Shown: positions 17,358 to 27,520, counted from the stretch's first letter. The stretch: 47,041 bases of DNA from an uncultured Eubacteriales bacterium (GCA_900542465.1 UQNS01000012.1:1-47041); one strand, 5' to 3'. The notes: generated by a model not told the origin, from the sequence alone. Made by a program: numbers and translations.

Positions 17358-19316
17358 ATGAATTTTCTTATGGTTTTGCTTATTATGGTCCTCGCCGTTT
17401 TGCTGGCTGACATAATAGCACATTTTATTCCTGTGATCGCCACGCCGATAATACAGATCGCTCTTGGTGCCGCGATCTCTTTTATCCCTATAGCAAGTCA
17501 CTTCCACATAGGACATGAATATTTTCACCTGATCTTTATCGCACCGCTTGCGTACTTTGGAGGAATGGAGATCAATAAAAAACAGATATGGAAAATGAAG
17601 GGTTCTATTGCCAATATGGCTATAGTTCTCCTTGCCATCACCGGCATAGTCGTTGCACCTATTTTCCACAGTCTGGTCCCATCTATCGCTGTAGTGGTCG
17701 GCCTTGCACTTATGGCCGCACTTGGTCCTACCGACCACATAGCTGTAGATGCAGTCGAAAGACACAGCAACATTCCTGAAAGGCTTATGGAACTTTTAAA
17801 AAGCGAATCTATTTTCGCTGAGGTCACATCCGTGATCCTCTTCCAGACTTTCCTGTCAGCCGTAGGAGGCGGACATATACATCCGGGACACATGGGCCTT
17901 GAATTTTTAAGGCTTGCCGGCGGCGGTATTCTTGTCGGCGGTATCCTTGCTTTCATAAAGCTTATTGTAGTCAGATTCATAACCGCACATGGAATTAAGC
18001 AGACAGCACTGCATACACTTATCGGCGTAGTCTTTCCATTCTTCGCCTATATCGTTGCCGAACGTTTTGAGGTATCCGGTGTAGTTGCTATTTTCACAGC
18101 GGGTATAATTTCTACTTTTGAATACAAAAAAGGATCCTCTCAGTCAGCACGTCTTGACCTTGGTGCCGAGCATGTATGGGAATTTCTGTCATTTACGCTT
18201 GACGGCATGATCTTCGTATCTCTTGGAATGCAGGTCCCTCATATCGTTGAGGAGCTTGTCAGCGGTCATATGGAGATCCGGGCAGGTCTTGCTGTTGCCG
18301 TGATTCTCATTATTTCCGGAGTGATCTTCGGTGTAAGATATCTGTGGTCATTACTTACACTCCCTAAGTACTCATATGAAGAGGATAATATATCCCGTCC
18401 GAGAGCCGCTCTTCTCTTCTCTATGTCAGGAGCCAGAGGTGCGATCACATGGGCGGCTATAGGATCTATTCCTGCGGTACTTGCCAATGGACTCAAATTT
18501 CCGCACCATGAACTTATCACCGTTGTTTCCATGGGAGTTATTATAGTTTCAATTCTTGTTTCCTATATCGTTCTTCCTATAATAGCTCCGGTGCATAAGT
18601 CCAGACTCACAGATGATGAACTTGACATTATTAATGTCCGTATCCTTAACAATGTTGCAAAACAGCTTCAAAAGGAAGCTACCTCTGAGAATAAAGTAGA
18701 ATCCAGTGTGGTTATCTATCGTTACCGTGACCGTGCTGATGATATTCAGACTACTATAAAAAATGCAGCTCATGTTGATGATGATCTTGATTCCATTGCC
18801 AGAAAAATTGTTGAGTGGAATATCGAAAATGTCGAAAAACTGAGAGCTGAAGGAAAGATCTCAGAGAAGACTGCTGATTTTGTAATACATGATTTTGACC
18901 GAAACCGAAATGCGAGAGTACGCAGAAGCATTACAGGCGCAGCCTTCTCCAACCTTTTCGGCCGGCAGAAGATCAAAGCTGCGGCTAGATCAAATGATGC
19001 TGATAAGTTCCTTACGATAGCAATATCAAATACGGAATATGTTCTTGACAAGCTTAATGAGTTAAAGAAGATCGAGTATACACCTGCTGTTCAGCAGGCG
19101 ATAGACAAATATCAGTTCCGTCTGAGCGGCCTTAAATATACTAATAATACGCATAACCTCAAGGAGATCAATAAGGATGTCCTTGCCGAAATAGAAGAAC
19201 GCGCTATTGAGATTGAAAGAGAACTTATCCAGGATGAATATGAAGAGGGTAATCTCACATATGATAAATCTAAAGAGTTAAAAGCTAATTTGGCCTTTCT
19301 TGAATTAGACGAATAA
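17358..19316 (+). CDS. CPA1-family sodium/proton antiporter
   Basis: A 652-residue antiporter of the NhaP/CPA1 type. The first 415 residues hold about 12 membrane helices; the remaining 230 form a cytoplasmic helical domain. The TM4 unwound-helix motif is present as ALGPTDHIAVDAV (about 114-126). The next helix, where the family normally has Asn-Asp of the ion site, reads SESIFAEVTSVILF, so Ala-Glu stands in place of Asn-Asp. Family knowledge suggests exchange of Na+ or K+ for H+ in pH and salt balance, but the altered site leaves ion and stoichiometry open. The start follows AAAGGAGAG. It is a single-gene unit with its own terminator. Confidence 0.87.
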   Translation: MNFLMVLLIMVLAVLLADIIAHFIPVIATPIIQIALGAAISFIPIASHFHIGHEYFHLIFIAPLAYFGGMEINKKQIWKMKGSIANMAIVLLAITGIVVAPIFHSLVPSIAVVVGLALMAALGPTDHIAVDAVERHSNIPERLMELLKSESIFAEVTSVILFQTFLSAVGGGHIHPGHMGLEFLRLAGGGILVGGILAFIKLIVVRFITAHGIKQTALHTLIGVVFPFFAYIVAERFEVSGVVAIFTAGIISTFEYKKGSSQSARLDLGAEHVWEFLSFTLDGMIFVSLGMQVPHIVEELVSGHMEIRAGLAVAVILIISGVIFGVRYLWSLLTLPKYSYEEDNISRPRAALLFSMSGARGAITWAAIGSIPAVLANGLKFPHHELITVVSMGVIIVSILVSYIVLPIIAPVHKSRLTDDELDIINVRILNNVAKQLQKEATSENKVESSVVIYRYRDRADDIQTTIKNAAHVDDDLDSIARKIVEWNIENVEKLRAEGKISEKTADFVIHDFDRNRNARVRRSITGAAFSNLFGRQKIKAAARSNDADKFLTIAISNTEYVLDKLNELKKIEYTPAVQQAIDKYQFRLSGLKYTNNTHNLKEINKDVLAEIEERAIEIERELIQDEYEEGNLTYDKSKELKANLAFLELDE

Positions 19317-19320
19317 AAGC

Positions 19321-19357
19321 AAAAACCGCAGAGAAAAAAATCTCTGCGGTTTTTATT
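19321..19357 (+). terminator. Bidirectional terminator between convergent genes
   Basis: A perfect stem (aaaccgcagaga / tctctgcggttt) with A and T runs on the two sides, placed between the antiporter gene and the convergent small membrane protein gene. Confidence 0.88.
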
Positions 19358-19391
19358 TACCTGTATAAAGCTGACGATAAAAACTTATGGA

Positions 19392-19889
19392 TCAGATATG
19401 CTCTTTAACCTTGGATAATCCATGCAGCTTGTCTATCAATCCGCTTTCACACTTTGACTTGATCACTATCAGTCCCTCAGTCGGACCGACCATTATATAA
19501 AAATTACCCGGCGTTTCAATAACTGAATACAGTCTTGAGTAAGCCACTTCATATTTTTTATATGATGAAACAGCCTCTAATCTATCTTCATAAAACTTGA
19601 ACTTTGTTGTTATATTTTTTCTTTTACTCTCCCTGTTCCATAATCTGTGTGCTCTGAGTCCCATTAAGGCGAGATAAATGATTATAAGAGCTATACCGCC
19701 TGCAATGGCTATCCCTCCGCCCACAGGATTGCGTCGTATAAACAGATAGACCCCCAATGACCAGAGCGCCGCACTTGCCAGTCCTGCAATAATGTCCCCC
19801 GCAACAGTTTTCTTCTCAATCGTCTGTTCAAACTTCTTAAACTCGTGAAAGTTCAAGTCTGACTGTGTCTCATATAAAACTTCTTCCAT
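19392..19889 (-). CDS. Two-helix membrane protein, YcxB-like
   Basis: A 165-residue protein with two adjacent hydrophobic helices (about residues 34-52 and 58-80 of the chosen frame) followed by a basic segment and a beta-rich soluble domain (FKFYEDRLEAVSSYKKYEVAYSRL...), the arrangement of YcxB-like, PH-fold membrane proteins. I choose the ATG at 19889, preceded by AGGTGG; an in-frame ATG at 19928 has no site. It follows the large ABC transporter gene by 52 bases on the same strand and may be part of its unit. Function is unknown. Confidence 0.65.
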   Translation of the reverse strand: MEEVLYETQSDLNFHEFKKFEQTIEKKTVAGDIIAGLASAALWSLGVYLFIRRNPVGGGIAIAGGIALIIIYLALMGLRAHRLWNRESKRKNITTKFKFYEDRLEAVSSYKKYEVAYSRLYSVIETPGNFYIMVGPTEGLIVIKSKCESGLIDKLHGLSKVKEHI

Positions 19890-19941
19890 ATTTACCACCT
19901 GTCTGGCATAAAATTTATCAACCAACATTTAAAATATAATA

Positions 19942-22725
19942 TTACTCGCTTCTGAGTGCAAGCACCGGATCTTTTTTAGCTGCTTTTCTCGCTGGGATCA
20001 GTCCTCCGATAAGTGTTATGAGGATACTTATTCCTATAAGGATGATCGCATTCAGCGGAGTAAAGTCCGCGCTTATATTATCAGCTTTCATCAGGTGCCT
20101 CATAACTGCCGTCATAGGGAAGGTCAATGCTATAGATATTCCTATGCCCAACGCTCCTGATGCGAGACCTATCATACCCGTTTCTGCATTGAATACCTGA
20201 GATATATTCGCTTTTGAAGCTCCCATCGCTCTCAGGATACCTATTTCCTTGGTCCTTTCCAGCACGGATATGTGTGTAATGATTCCGATCATAATACTTG
20301 ATACCACCAATGATACTGATACAAATGCTATAAGAACAGATGTTATACCATTTACTATCTTAGTCATTGAAGATGTCATAAGTCCGACCAGATCTGTATA
20401 GGTTATCTTGTCGGCGTCCCTGGCATTGCTGTTGTATGCGTTTATCGCCGCAGTCACACCGTTTTTTCCGTCGAATGAATCCGTATAGATATTGATCGCA
20501 GCAGGATTTGCCTTATCAACTTTACCAAGCTTCTTCATTACTTCATCATAGGAATTGCTTCCTATGTACGCATCATATATCTTAACCAGGTCTTCCTGCT
20601 TAGGATCGGAGTTGAGCCATGAATCAAGGCTTGCCGCCAGATAAGTTTCGCTATTTCCTCCCGTCATAGCCGAAGGAGTATAGGCGGTATCCGGATTCTG
20701 TTCATTTGCCTCATTTCCGCCTTTCTCTGCCTGATTATAGACCGTCATCATTGTAAAAAGGTTCGCTTTTTCTCTGGTTGTGAGCTTTGATGCGTATTCT
20801 TTTGCATCTGCTGCCTTTTCTTCATTACTGCCGGCCTTGAATTTGACTCCCGTAAAAATATTGATATCTGGGTCTGCTTCCTGTGCCTTTATTATCTCAC
20901 TCTGATTGGCCTTTTCAATGAGCTGATCCGTCAGCTTGTAAGTATAAGCCGCTACTGTTGTTACAGAATCATTTTTTTCTTTATCCAGCGGCTTGATGAT
21001 TCCGACTACTTTCAGCCTGATCGACTTATCAATGTATGACTGGATATTTAACGCGTCTACCTCGACTTTTTCAAATGTACCATTAGACTTCTTATTATAG
21101 AACTCAAATTCAGGAATAAGATAGAACTCTCTGCCGATAAGACTGCTTACGGAGTCGTTTATCTTTTTTTCCTTACTGCTGTCATCGGATGAGTTTTCCG
21201 CTTCCCCGGTCATCCTTTTATACTCATCTTTCGTTATAATTCCCAGCTGGTATATATTCACAGCATTAAGACTGTTTGTTTCTGACAGATTGATTACTAT
21301 CTCATCAGCTTTATCCGGCCAGTTTCCTGAGACCAGGCTGTAATTTGATTTTATCAGACCGCTTACAGTCTCCCCGTTTCTTCCGGAGGTCAGCTCAGAA
21401 AAATTGGATGCGGATGAACCGTTTGAGCCGGCTGACAGGTTCATTGAAAACATACTCAGATTAGATGTCGTTTTGCTTGTAGGATCATCATTGGTATTTA
21501 CATATTTTCCATCCGGATCCTTTGAATATACCGAAATAGCCGTATTATATGTATATGTTATACCATTGCTTCCGATATGCTTGTTTATCTCACTGGCAGG
21601 GTCGTCAAGATATTTTTTAAATTCTCTCAGGTTGTTTTTCTTGTAGGATAGCCCCTGACTTCCCATGGTTACAGACGATGTATCTGCAAAAAGTCCATCT
21701 CTGGACTTCTTGCTCTCATCCTTAGACCCTGTACCTGAAAAATTCCCTCCGGAATCTAATACTCTTGACATATCCAGTTCCTGTGACTGTATGGTCAGAG
21801 GATATGACGACATAGTAGATCTTTGCTCATCGGAGATATAATTATTCACACCATTGGAAATGGCCAGGATAAGCGCTATACCTATGATCCCTATTGAACC
21901 TGCTATGGCTGTAAGAAGTGTTCTGGCGAACTTGGTCCTCAGATTATTCAGACTGAGTCTGACAGATGTCCCCAGAGACATCCCTGATCTCTTAGCAAAC
22001 CTGATCTTCTTGTCGATCAATGTGTCATTGCCCGCCATTTCCTCTTCACTCACCGGCTGACTGTCTTCTTTTATTTTTCCATCCTTTATCTTAATGATCC
22101 TTGTGGCATAGTCGCCTGCAAGCTCAGGGTTGTGGGTAACCATAACGACGAGTCTGTCTTTCGCGACTCTTTTAAGCAGTTCCATTACCTGTATTCCCGT
22201 GTCAGTGTCGAGAGCTCCCGTAGGTTCATCTGCCAGAACTATATCAGGATCGTTGACAAGAGCTCTTGCTATTGCGACTCTCTGCATCTGTCCGCCGGAG
22301 AGCTGATTGGGTCTTTTGTTTACGTGCTCTTTCAGCCCCACTTCCTCGAGCGCTTTCAGAGCTCTTTCTCTTCTCTCCGTTCCGGATATTCCCCCGATAG
22401 TCAGCCCCAGTTCCACATTTGCAAGAACGGTCTGGTGAGGGATCAGGTTATAACTCTGAAACACGAATCCTATAGTATGATTTCTGTAAGTATCCCAGTC
22501 TCTGTCTTTAAAATCTCTGGTAGATATACCATTGATAATGAGATCTCCTTCGTCGTACTTATCTAATCCTCCGATTATATTAAGCAAAGTCGTTTTTCCG
22601 GATCCCGATGGTCCCAGGATCGCTACGAATTCATTATCTCTTAGAGTAAGGTCTAACTTATCCAGGACCTTCTGAGTAAATGCCCCGGTCTTATATTGTT
22701 TGGAAATACCTCTTAGTTTAAGCAT
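19942..22725 (-). CDS. ABC transporter, fused ATPase and FtsX-type permease (MacB-like)
   Basis: A 927-residue fusion. The N-terminal 235 residues are an ABC ATPase of the LolD/MacB type: Walker A GPSGSGKTT (about 39-47), signature LSGGQMQRVAIARAL (about 142-156), Walker B/D-loop DIVLADEPTGALD. A first membrane helix follows near residue 270, then a very large extracytoplasmic domain (about 290-770) rich in Ser, Asn, Lys and Gly, then three FtsX-type helices (VLIAFVSVSLVVSSIMIGI; MIGLASGALGIGISIAL; LIGISILITLIGGLIPARK). Known relatives export peptides or antibiotics, or transmit mechanical force for surface processes. Lachnospiraceae have many of similar layout; the substrate is unknown. The start follows GAGGTG. 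Confidence 0.88.
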   Translation of the reverse strand: MLKLRGISKQYKTGAFTQKVLDKLDLTLRDNEFVAILGPSGSGKTTLLNIIGGLDKYDEGDLIINGISTRDFKDRDWDTYRNHTIGFVFQSYNLIPHQTVLANVELGLTIGGISGTERRERALKALEEVGLKEHVNKRPNQLSGGQMQRVAIARALVNDPDIVLADEPTGALDTDTGIQVMELLKRVAKDRLVVMVTHNPELAGDYATRIIKIKDGKIKEDSQPVSEEEMAGNDTLIDKKIRFAKRSGMSLGTSVRLSLNNLRTKFARTLLTAIAGSIGIIGIALILAISNGVNNYISDEQRSTMSSYPLTIQSQELDMSRVLDSGGNFSGTGSKDESKKSRDGLFADTSSVTMGSQGLSYKKNNLREFKKYLDDPASEINKHIGSNGITYTYNTAISVYSKDPDGKYVNTNDDPTSKTTSNLSMFSMNLSAGSNGSSASNFSELTSGRNGETVSGLIKSNYSLVSGNWPDKADEIVINLSETNSLNAVNIYQLGIITKDEYKRMTGEAENSSDDSSKEKKINDSVSSLIGREFYLIPEFEFYNKKSNGTFEKVEVDALNIQSYIDKSIRLKVVGIIKPLDKEKNDSVTTVAAYTYKLTDQLIEKANQSEIIKAQEADPDINIFTGVKFKAGSNEEKAADAKEYASKLTTREKANLFTMMTVYNQAEKGGNEANEQNPDTAYTPSAMTGGNSETYLAASLDSWLNSDPKQEDLVKIYDAYIGSNSYDEVMKKLGKVDKANPAAINIYTDSFDGKNGVTAAINAYNSNARDADKITYTDLVGLMTSSMTKIVNGITSVLIAFVSVSLVVSSIMIGIITHISVLERTKEIGILRAMGASKANISQVFNAETGMIGLASGALGIGISIALTFPMTAVMRHLMKADNISADFTPLNAIILIGISILITLIGGLIPARKAAKKDPVLALRSE

Positions 22726-22908
22726 TTTTTCACCTCTATAAATTTTACTAAATACTTGTTTACAGTGTGAGTTGTTATTATATCATATTGGAATAATACC
22801 CTGGTTCTAAAATTTTCTTTAAAAAAGAACTAAAACTGGTATTTGCCCTTATCCACCTCAGGTGCAATAATGAATGAAAACATTATCTTTATGAAAATAG
22901 GAGAAAAA

Positions 22909-24357
22909 ATGGCTGTTTATAATCCATCTTCACTTAAGGCTGAAGAATTTATATGCGAGGAAGAGATCCTCGCAACGATCGACTACGCTGAAAAAAACAA
23001 AAATGATCTGGAACTCATTAATTCTATTCTTGAAAAAGCAAGACCCCGTAAGGAAGGAACTGCATTCGTCTGTCCCGGCCTCTCTCACAGAGAGGCTTCA
23101 CTCCTTCTTGCCTGTCAGGATCCTGATGTAAACAAGAAAATAAATGAGATAGCCGAAGAGATAAAGCTCGCTTTTTACGGAAACCGCATCGTTTTATTTG
23201 CTCCTCTCTATCTTTCCAATTACTGCGTAAACGGTTGTCTGTACTGCCCTTATCACGCTAAAAATAAAACCATACAAAGAAAGAAATTATCTCAGGAAGA
23301 GATCAGGGCTGAGGTCATCGCTCTTCAGGATATGGGACATAAGCGTCTGGCCTTGGAATGCGGAGAAGATCCTCTTAATAACCCTCTTGAATATGTTCTC
23401 GAATCTATTAAGACCATTTATTCTATTAAACATAAAAACGGCGCTATCAGGCGTGTGAATGTGAATATCGCTGCCACATCTGTTGAAAACTACAGAAAGC
23501 TGAATGAAGCCGGAATAGGCACCTACATACTTTTCCAGGAGACTTACAATAAAAAGTCATATGAAGAATTACATCCGACCGGACCTAAGTCTGATTATGC
23601 ATACCATACTGAAGCTATGGACAGGGCAATGGAAGGCGGCATAGATGATGTAGGTCTTGGTGTTTTATTCGGTCTTGAGAGCTACAGGTATGAATTCGTT
23701 GCTCTCCTGATGCATGCAGAACATCTGGAAGCTGTACACGGCGTGGGACCTCATACTATTTCCGTTCCCAGAGTTAAACCTGCTGATGATATCGATCCAA
23801 ATGACTTTAAAGACGGACTTGACGATGATACCTTTGTTAAGATCGCAGCATGCATACGTCTTGCAGTCCCATATACAGGAATGATCATTTCTACCAGAGA
23901 AAATGAGAATGTTCGCTCAAGGATGCTGCATGCCGGCATTTCACAGGTCTCAGGCGGTTCCAGAACAAGTGTTGGCGGTTATACGGAAGCTGAACGCCCT
24001 CACGGTACAGAACAATTCGATGTTTCTGACCAGCGCACTCTCGACCAGGTCGTTTCATGGCTCATGGATAATGGCCATATTCCTTCTTTCTGTACTGCCT
24101 GCTACAGGGAAGGACGGACCGGCGACAGATTTATGGCTCTCTGTAAATCGGGACAGATACTCAACTGCTGCCACCCTAATGCTCTTATGACTCTTGCCGA
24201 ATATCTTGTGGATTATGCAGCTCCTGCTACCCAAAAACAGGGATTTGACGTGATCGAAAAGGAATTAGATAAAATTCCTAATGAAACAGTTAAAGAAATA
24301 GCGATAAACAATATTAAAGCGATAGAAAACTCTGATCGCAGAGATTTCAGGTTCTGA
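22909..24357 (+). CDS. hydG: [FeFe]-hydrogenase H-cluster maturase HydG
   Basis: HydG (482 residues from the chosen start) is a radical SAM tyrosine lyase that makes the CO and CN ligands of the hydrogenase H cluster. The radical SAM motif CVNGCLYC gives Cys106, Cys110 and Cys113 (C-x3-C-x2-C); the C-terminal motif CTACYREGRTGDRFMALC gives Cys395, Cys398 and Cys412, which hold the second cluster and distinguish HydG from ThiH. I choose the ATG at 22909 because AGGAGAAAAA precedes it; a longer frame starts at 22843. HydE, HydF and the hydrogenase are not in the window. The gene shows hydrogen metabolism in this host, and it stands alone with its own terminator. Confidence 0.93.
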   Translation: MAVYNPSSLKAEEFICEEEILATIDYAEKNKNDLELINSILEKARPRKEGTAFVCPGLSHREASLLLACQDPDVNKKINEIAEEIKLAFYGNRIVLFAPLYLSNYCVNGCLYCPYHAKNKTIQRKKLSQEEIRAEVIALQDMGHKRLALECGEDPLNNPLEYVLESIKTIYSIKHKNGAIRRVNVNIAATSVENYRKLNEAGIGTYILFQETYNKKSYEELHPTGPKSDYAYHTEAMDRAMEGGIDDVGLGVLFGLESYRYEFVALLMHAEHLEAVHGVGPHTISVPRVKPADDIDPNDFKDGLDDDTFVKIAACIRLAVPYTGMIISTRENENVRSRMLHAGISQVSGGSRTSVGGYTEAERPHGTEQFDVSDQRTLDQVVSWLMDNGHIPSFCTACYREGRTGDRFMALCKSGQILNCCHPNALMTLAEYLVDYAAPATQKQGFDVIEKELDKIPNETVKEIAINNIKAIENSDRRDFRF

Positions 24358-24385
24358 CCTGGCTAAGTATACGTTCAAAAAATAA

Positions 24386-24434
24386 AAACACCTGAGGAAT
24401 GTACTTTATGATATGTACAGCACCTCAGGTGTTT
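24386..24434 (+). terminator. Terminator between hydG and the amino acid transporter operon
   Basis: A long stem (aaaacacctgagg / cctcaggtgtttt, with a further short helix gtac...gtac in the loop). Its flanking A and T runs suit both hydG and the convergent transporter operon. Confidence 0.85.
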
Positions 24435-24441
24435 TCATATA

Positions 24442-25215
24442 TTAAAACTTATTGTTCTGGTCTAAAAATGCCCTTGTTCTTTCATTCAATGAATTATCGA
24501 GGACCTCTTCAGGCGTTCCCTGATCCACGATCAATCCGTCATCCATAAAAATAATTTTATCTGCCGCTTTTCTGGCAAATTCAATTTCATGAGTTACTAT
24601 GACCATGGTCCTTCCTTCGGCGGCCAGACTCTGAATAAGCTTAAGCACTGCCGTCGTATTTTCCGGATCCAACGCTGATGTAGGCTCGTCAAAAAATAAT
24701 ACTTTGGGATTCATGGTAAGAGCCCTGGCTATAGCCACTCTCTGCTGCTGTCCGCCTGACAGGCTTCCCGGATATGCATCTGCTTTATCCGCCAGCCCTA
24801 CTCTCTCAAGCAGTTGTCTTGCCTGTTTTTCCACTTCTCCGGCTTCTCTTTTCTGTACAGTAACAGGCGCGCTAGTGAGGTTTTTTAAGACCGTCATGTG
24901 CGGAAAAAGATTGAAGTTCTGAAATACTAATCCGTAATCATTCTTTATTTCAGCAAGTGTGTGTGCATCCGCGTAAACACTCTTCTCCTCCGGTCTGCTT
25001 ACCATAGCGGAACGGCCTGCAAATTCTATAACTCCGTAATCCGCCTTTTCAAGCATAGTAGAGATCCTTAAAAAAGTGGTTTTGCCTGATCCCGATGGAC
25101 CTAGTATCGCCACTGTCTCTCCCTCAGCTACATCCATTGAAATATCTTTAAGAACTGCATTTGTCCCAAAAGATTTTTTTATATTTTTTGCAGAAAATAA
25201 AATATTCTTTGCCAT
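24442..25215 (-). CDS. Polar amino acid ABC transporter ATP-binding protein
   Basis: A 257-residue cytoplasmic ATPase of the GlnQ/HisP type that powers uptake of a polar amino acid. Walker A GPSGSGKTT, signature LSGGQQQRVAIARAL and Walker B VLFFDEPTSALDPE are intact. An insertion of about 20 residues after the Walker A helix (AMVSRPEEKSVYADAHTLAEIK) is seen in a subset of clostridial members. I choose the ATG at 25215, seven bases behind GGAGG. It follows the binding protein-permease gene by 25 bases and is the last gene of that operon. Confidence 0.92.
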   Translation of the reverse strand: MAKNILFSAKNIKKSFGTNAVLKDISMDVAEGETVAILGPSGSGKTTFLRISTMLEKADYGVIEFAGRSAMVSRPEEKSVYADAHTLAEIKNDYGLVFQNFNLFPHMTVLKNLTSAPVTVQKREAGEVEKQARQLLERVGLADKADAYPGSLSGGQQQRVAIARALTMNPKVLFFDEPTSALDPENTTAVLKLIQSLAAEGRTMVIVTHEIEFARKAADKIIFMDDGLIVDQGTPEEVLDNSLNERTRAFLDQNNKF

Positions 25216-25240
25216 AATCTTTCCTCCCGACAAATGTTGA

Positions 25241-26776
25241 TCAGTTAAAGTAGTTCAGTTTCTTTTCGATCCTTCCCATGACGAACTCTACTATCGCATT
25301 AAAGATATAATAGAATACACCGGCTACGAAAAGCGCTATTATGCTTGACTGGTTGGCTGCGACCTGTTTTGCGATGGTAAACATTTCTGTGTATGCTATC
25401 GCGTAAGACAGAGAAGTATCCTTTACCAGTGTTATGGTTTCATTAGTTACTGTCGGCATGACCCTCTTGACCATCTGAGGGAAGAGTATCTTCCAGAAAG
25501 TCTGCCATTTATTATAGCCGAGGACCTTTGCCGCCTCCGACTGCCCCACAGGTATCCCTTCAAGACCGCCTCTGAATATTTCCGCAAAATAAGCTGCGTA
25601 ATTAAGAGTGAATGCAATGATCACGGCACGGAATCTTGTATCCGGTGAAAGCGCAAGTCCGAACAGATAATATGGTCCGTAAAAGGCTACTATCAGCTGG
25701 AGCATCAGCGGCGTTCCTCGAAGAATTGAGATGTATACTCTTGCTATCCATCTGAATACGCCGATCTTGCTTCTTCTAACAAATGTTATACAGAGTCCAA
25801 GCGGGATAGAGAAAAGAAGTGTGAGAAGAAATATTGCTACAGATCTTCCCATTCCTTTGGATATCTGTCTTATCATGTCTCCAAAATTGATCTTGGTAGA
25901 ACTGGAGGCCGGAATATCTGTTTTTACGTCTACCTTGGCACCTGACTTGGATTCCTTCCCCAGGCAGATAGACTCTGTAAGTCCCCATTTATCAGCAATC
26001 TTATCTAAGGTCCCATCTGCTACCATTTCATTTAAGCTGGCCTGGACCTTATCCCTCAGTTCAGTATTGCCCTTCTTGAATCCTACTGCATATTTTTCTG
26101 ATGATACATGTTCAGACAATACGGTAAACTTATCACCTCTGTTGGCGACCTCATATGAAGCGACACCCATGTCGAGGCACACTGCGTCTGCCGCACCCGC
26201 TTCAAGATTCATAAATGCCGTGTTGTAATCAGGTACCTGCTGAAGGGATGCAAATGAATAAGCCAGATCCTTGTTCTTTTTTGTCGCATCTTCTCCTGTA
26301 AATGCAGCAAGAGCTGATGAGTCAGCCTGCACAATCATATGCTTTCCTGCAAGGTCAGAAAGCTTGGTAATTCCGGAACCTTTTTTTACTACGACTACCT
26401 GTGAATTATCAATGTAAGGCTCTGAAAATGTATACGCATCTTCACGGCCATCCATTGTAAATCCATTCCATATACAGTCAATGATCTCGGAATTCAGCTC
26501 CATATCCTTGGTATCCCAGTCTATTGGCTGCTTTACGAATTTCCAGCCATTTCTGTCACATACTTCCTGAGCAAGATCCAGATCGAAACCGACATACTCA
26601 CCATTAGAATCACGATAACCGTAGGGCGGAAATTCCGCATCAAAGCCAAGGACAAATGTATCATCATTGTTTTCCTCGGCAGAGACAACGTTGCCTGTGA
26701 AACTGCTGATCCCTATGAAAACGCCTAGCGACAGCAGAAATGTAACTATAAATTTCCTGAAATTTTTAGCACTCAT
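25241..26776 (-). CDS. Amino acid ABC transporter, fused binding protein and permease
   Basis: A 511-residue fusion. After a signal peptide (FIVTFLLSLGVFIGISSFTG, cut near VVSAEE) come a family 3 solute-binding domain (about 40-270; FDAEFPPYGYRDSNGEYVGFD and the Arg contact region DGREDAYTFSEPY) and a HisM-type permease with five helices (about 300-505), including the EAA loop SEAAKVLGYNKWQTFWKILFPQ that docks the ATPase. So two subunits are in one chain, with the receptor tethered to the membrane. The ATPase gene follows at once. The ligand is a polar amino acid, likely glutamine, cystine or arginine, not decided by sequence. The start at 26776 follows GGAGGG; a nearby upstream ATG (26788) is less likely. 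Confidence 0.92.
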   Translation of the reverse strand: MSAKNFRKFIVTFLLSLGVFIGISSFTGNVVSAEENNDDTFVLGFDAEFPPYGYRDSNGEYVGFDLDLAQEVCDRNGWKFVKQPIDWDTKDMELNSEIIDCIWNGFTMDGREDAYTFSEPYIDNSQVVVVKKGSGITKLSDLAGKHMIVQADSSALAAFTGEDATKKNKDLAYSFASLQQVPDYNTAFMNLEAGAADAVCLDMGVASYEVANRGDKFTVLSEHVSSEKYAVGFKKGNTELRDKVQASLNEMVADGTLDKIADKWGLTESICLGKESKSGAKVDVKTDIPASSSTKINFGDMIRQISKGMGRSVAIFLLTLLFSIPLGLCITFVRRSKIGVFRWIARVYISILRGTPLMLQLIVAFYGPYYLFGLALSPDTRFRAVIIAFTLNYAAYFAEIFRGGLEGIPVGQSEAAKVLGYNKWQTFWKILFPQMVKRVMPTVTNETITLVKDTSLSYAIAYTEMFTIAKQVAANQSSIIALFVAGVFYYIFNAIVEFVMGRIEKKLNYFN

Positions 26777-26869
26777 ATTTCCCTCCATAATCTCTTCACT
26801 GATTTAATAGTTTATCATACTAAAGGATTATGTAAAGAATTTTTTTATAGTTTTTTTAGAATTTTTGCT

Positions 26870-27520
26870 TTATTTCGCCTTATCTTCCAATATTTTTATC
26901 TCTCTATGGTAAGCGATCCACATAAGAACTACTACCATGAGGCCGCCCGCAATATTTCCAAGTGTTACCGGCAGAAGATTTTTCCCGAAGAAAGCTCCAA
27001 GGGTAAGGCCGTCCATGTTTATCCCTGCCGCGGCTGCCATATCATGGAACTGTGGTACTGATTTTGCGAGGAGTCCTGCGCTTATATAAAACATATTGGC
27101 AACACAGTGTTCAAATCCGGCAATCACAAAAAAGAATATCGGCAGGTAAAAAGCCACGAATTTTCCCGGTGTATCTTTTGCTCTTGCTGCTGCTAGAACT
27201 GCAAAGCATACAAGTATATTACAGAAGATACCAAGCACGAATGCGTTACTGAATGAATATCCGGTCTTAGTAACTGCGATCCTTATATATCCTACTGCCA
27301 GCTGACTGGCGCCAATATTGGCCTGACCGAACAAGGTTATGCAAAATGCCGTAAAAAGTCCACCGGCAAAGTTCCCGATAAAAACAAACAGCCAGTTTTT
27401 AAGCATAGACCACACGCTTACTTCTTTTTCACATACACCTATACCGATAAGCATATTCCCCGTAAAAAGTTCAACTCCCATCGTACGCATATAATCTTTA
27501 ACACTCAAGTCCCTATTCAT
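26870..27520 (-). CDS. Formate/nitrite transporter family protein, 5'-truncated
   Basis: A 216-residue protein matching the C-terminal two thirds of FocA/NirC pentameric channels for formate, nitrite or related anions. The helix motif VELFTGNMLI, the segment WLFVFIGNFAGGLFTAF and the pore motif GFEHCVANMFYI (with the conserved His) are present, as is the end LLPVTLGNIAGGLMVV. The family is about 260-290 residues; here some 80 N-terminal residues, including the first helix and part of the next, are missing. Similarity starts around residue 13, and the upstream sequence is not FNT-like. The break coincides with the prophage edge, so the gene was probably cut by integration. A channel lacking its first helix should not function. 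Confidence 0.82.
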   Translation of the reverse strand: MNRDLSVKDYMRTMGVELFTGNMLIGIGVCEKEVSVWSMLKNWLFVFIGNFAGGLFTAFCITLFGQANIGASQLAVGYIRIAVTKTGYSFSNAFVLGIFCNILVCFAVLAAARAKDTPGKFVAFYLPIFFFVIAGFEHCVANMFYISAGLLAKSVPQFHDMAAAAGINMDGLTLGAFFGKNLLPVTLGNIAGGLMVVVLMWIAYHREIKILEDKAK

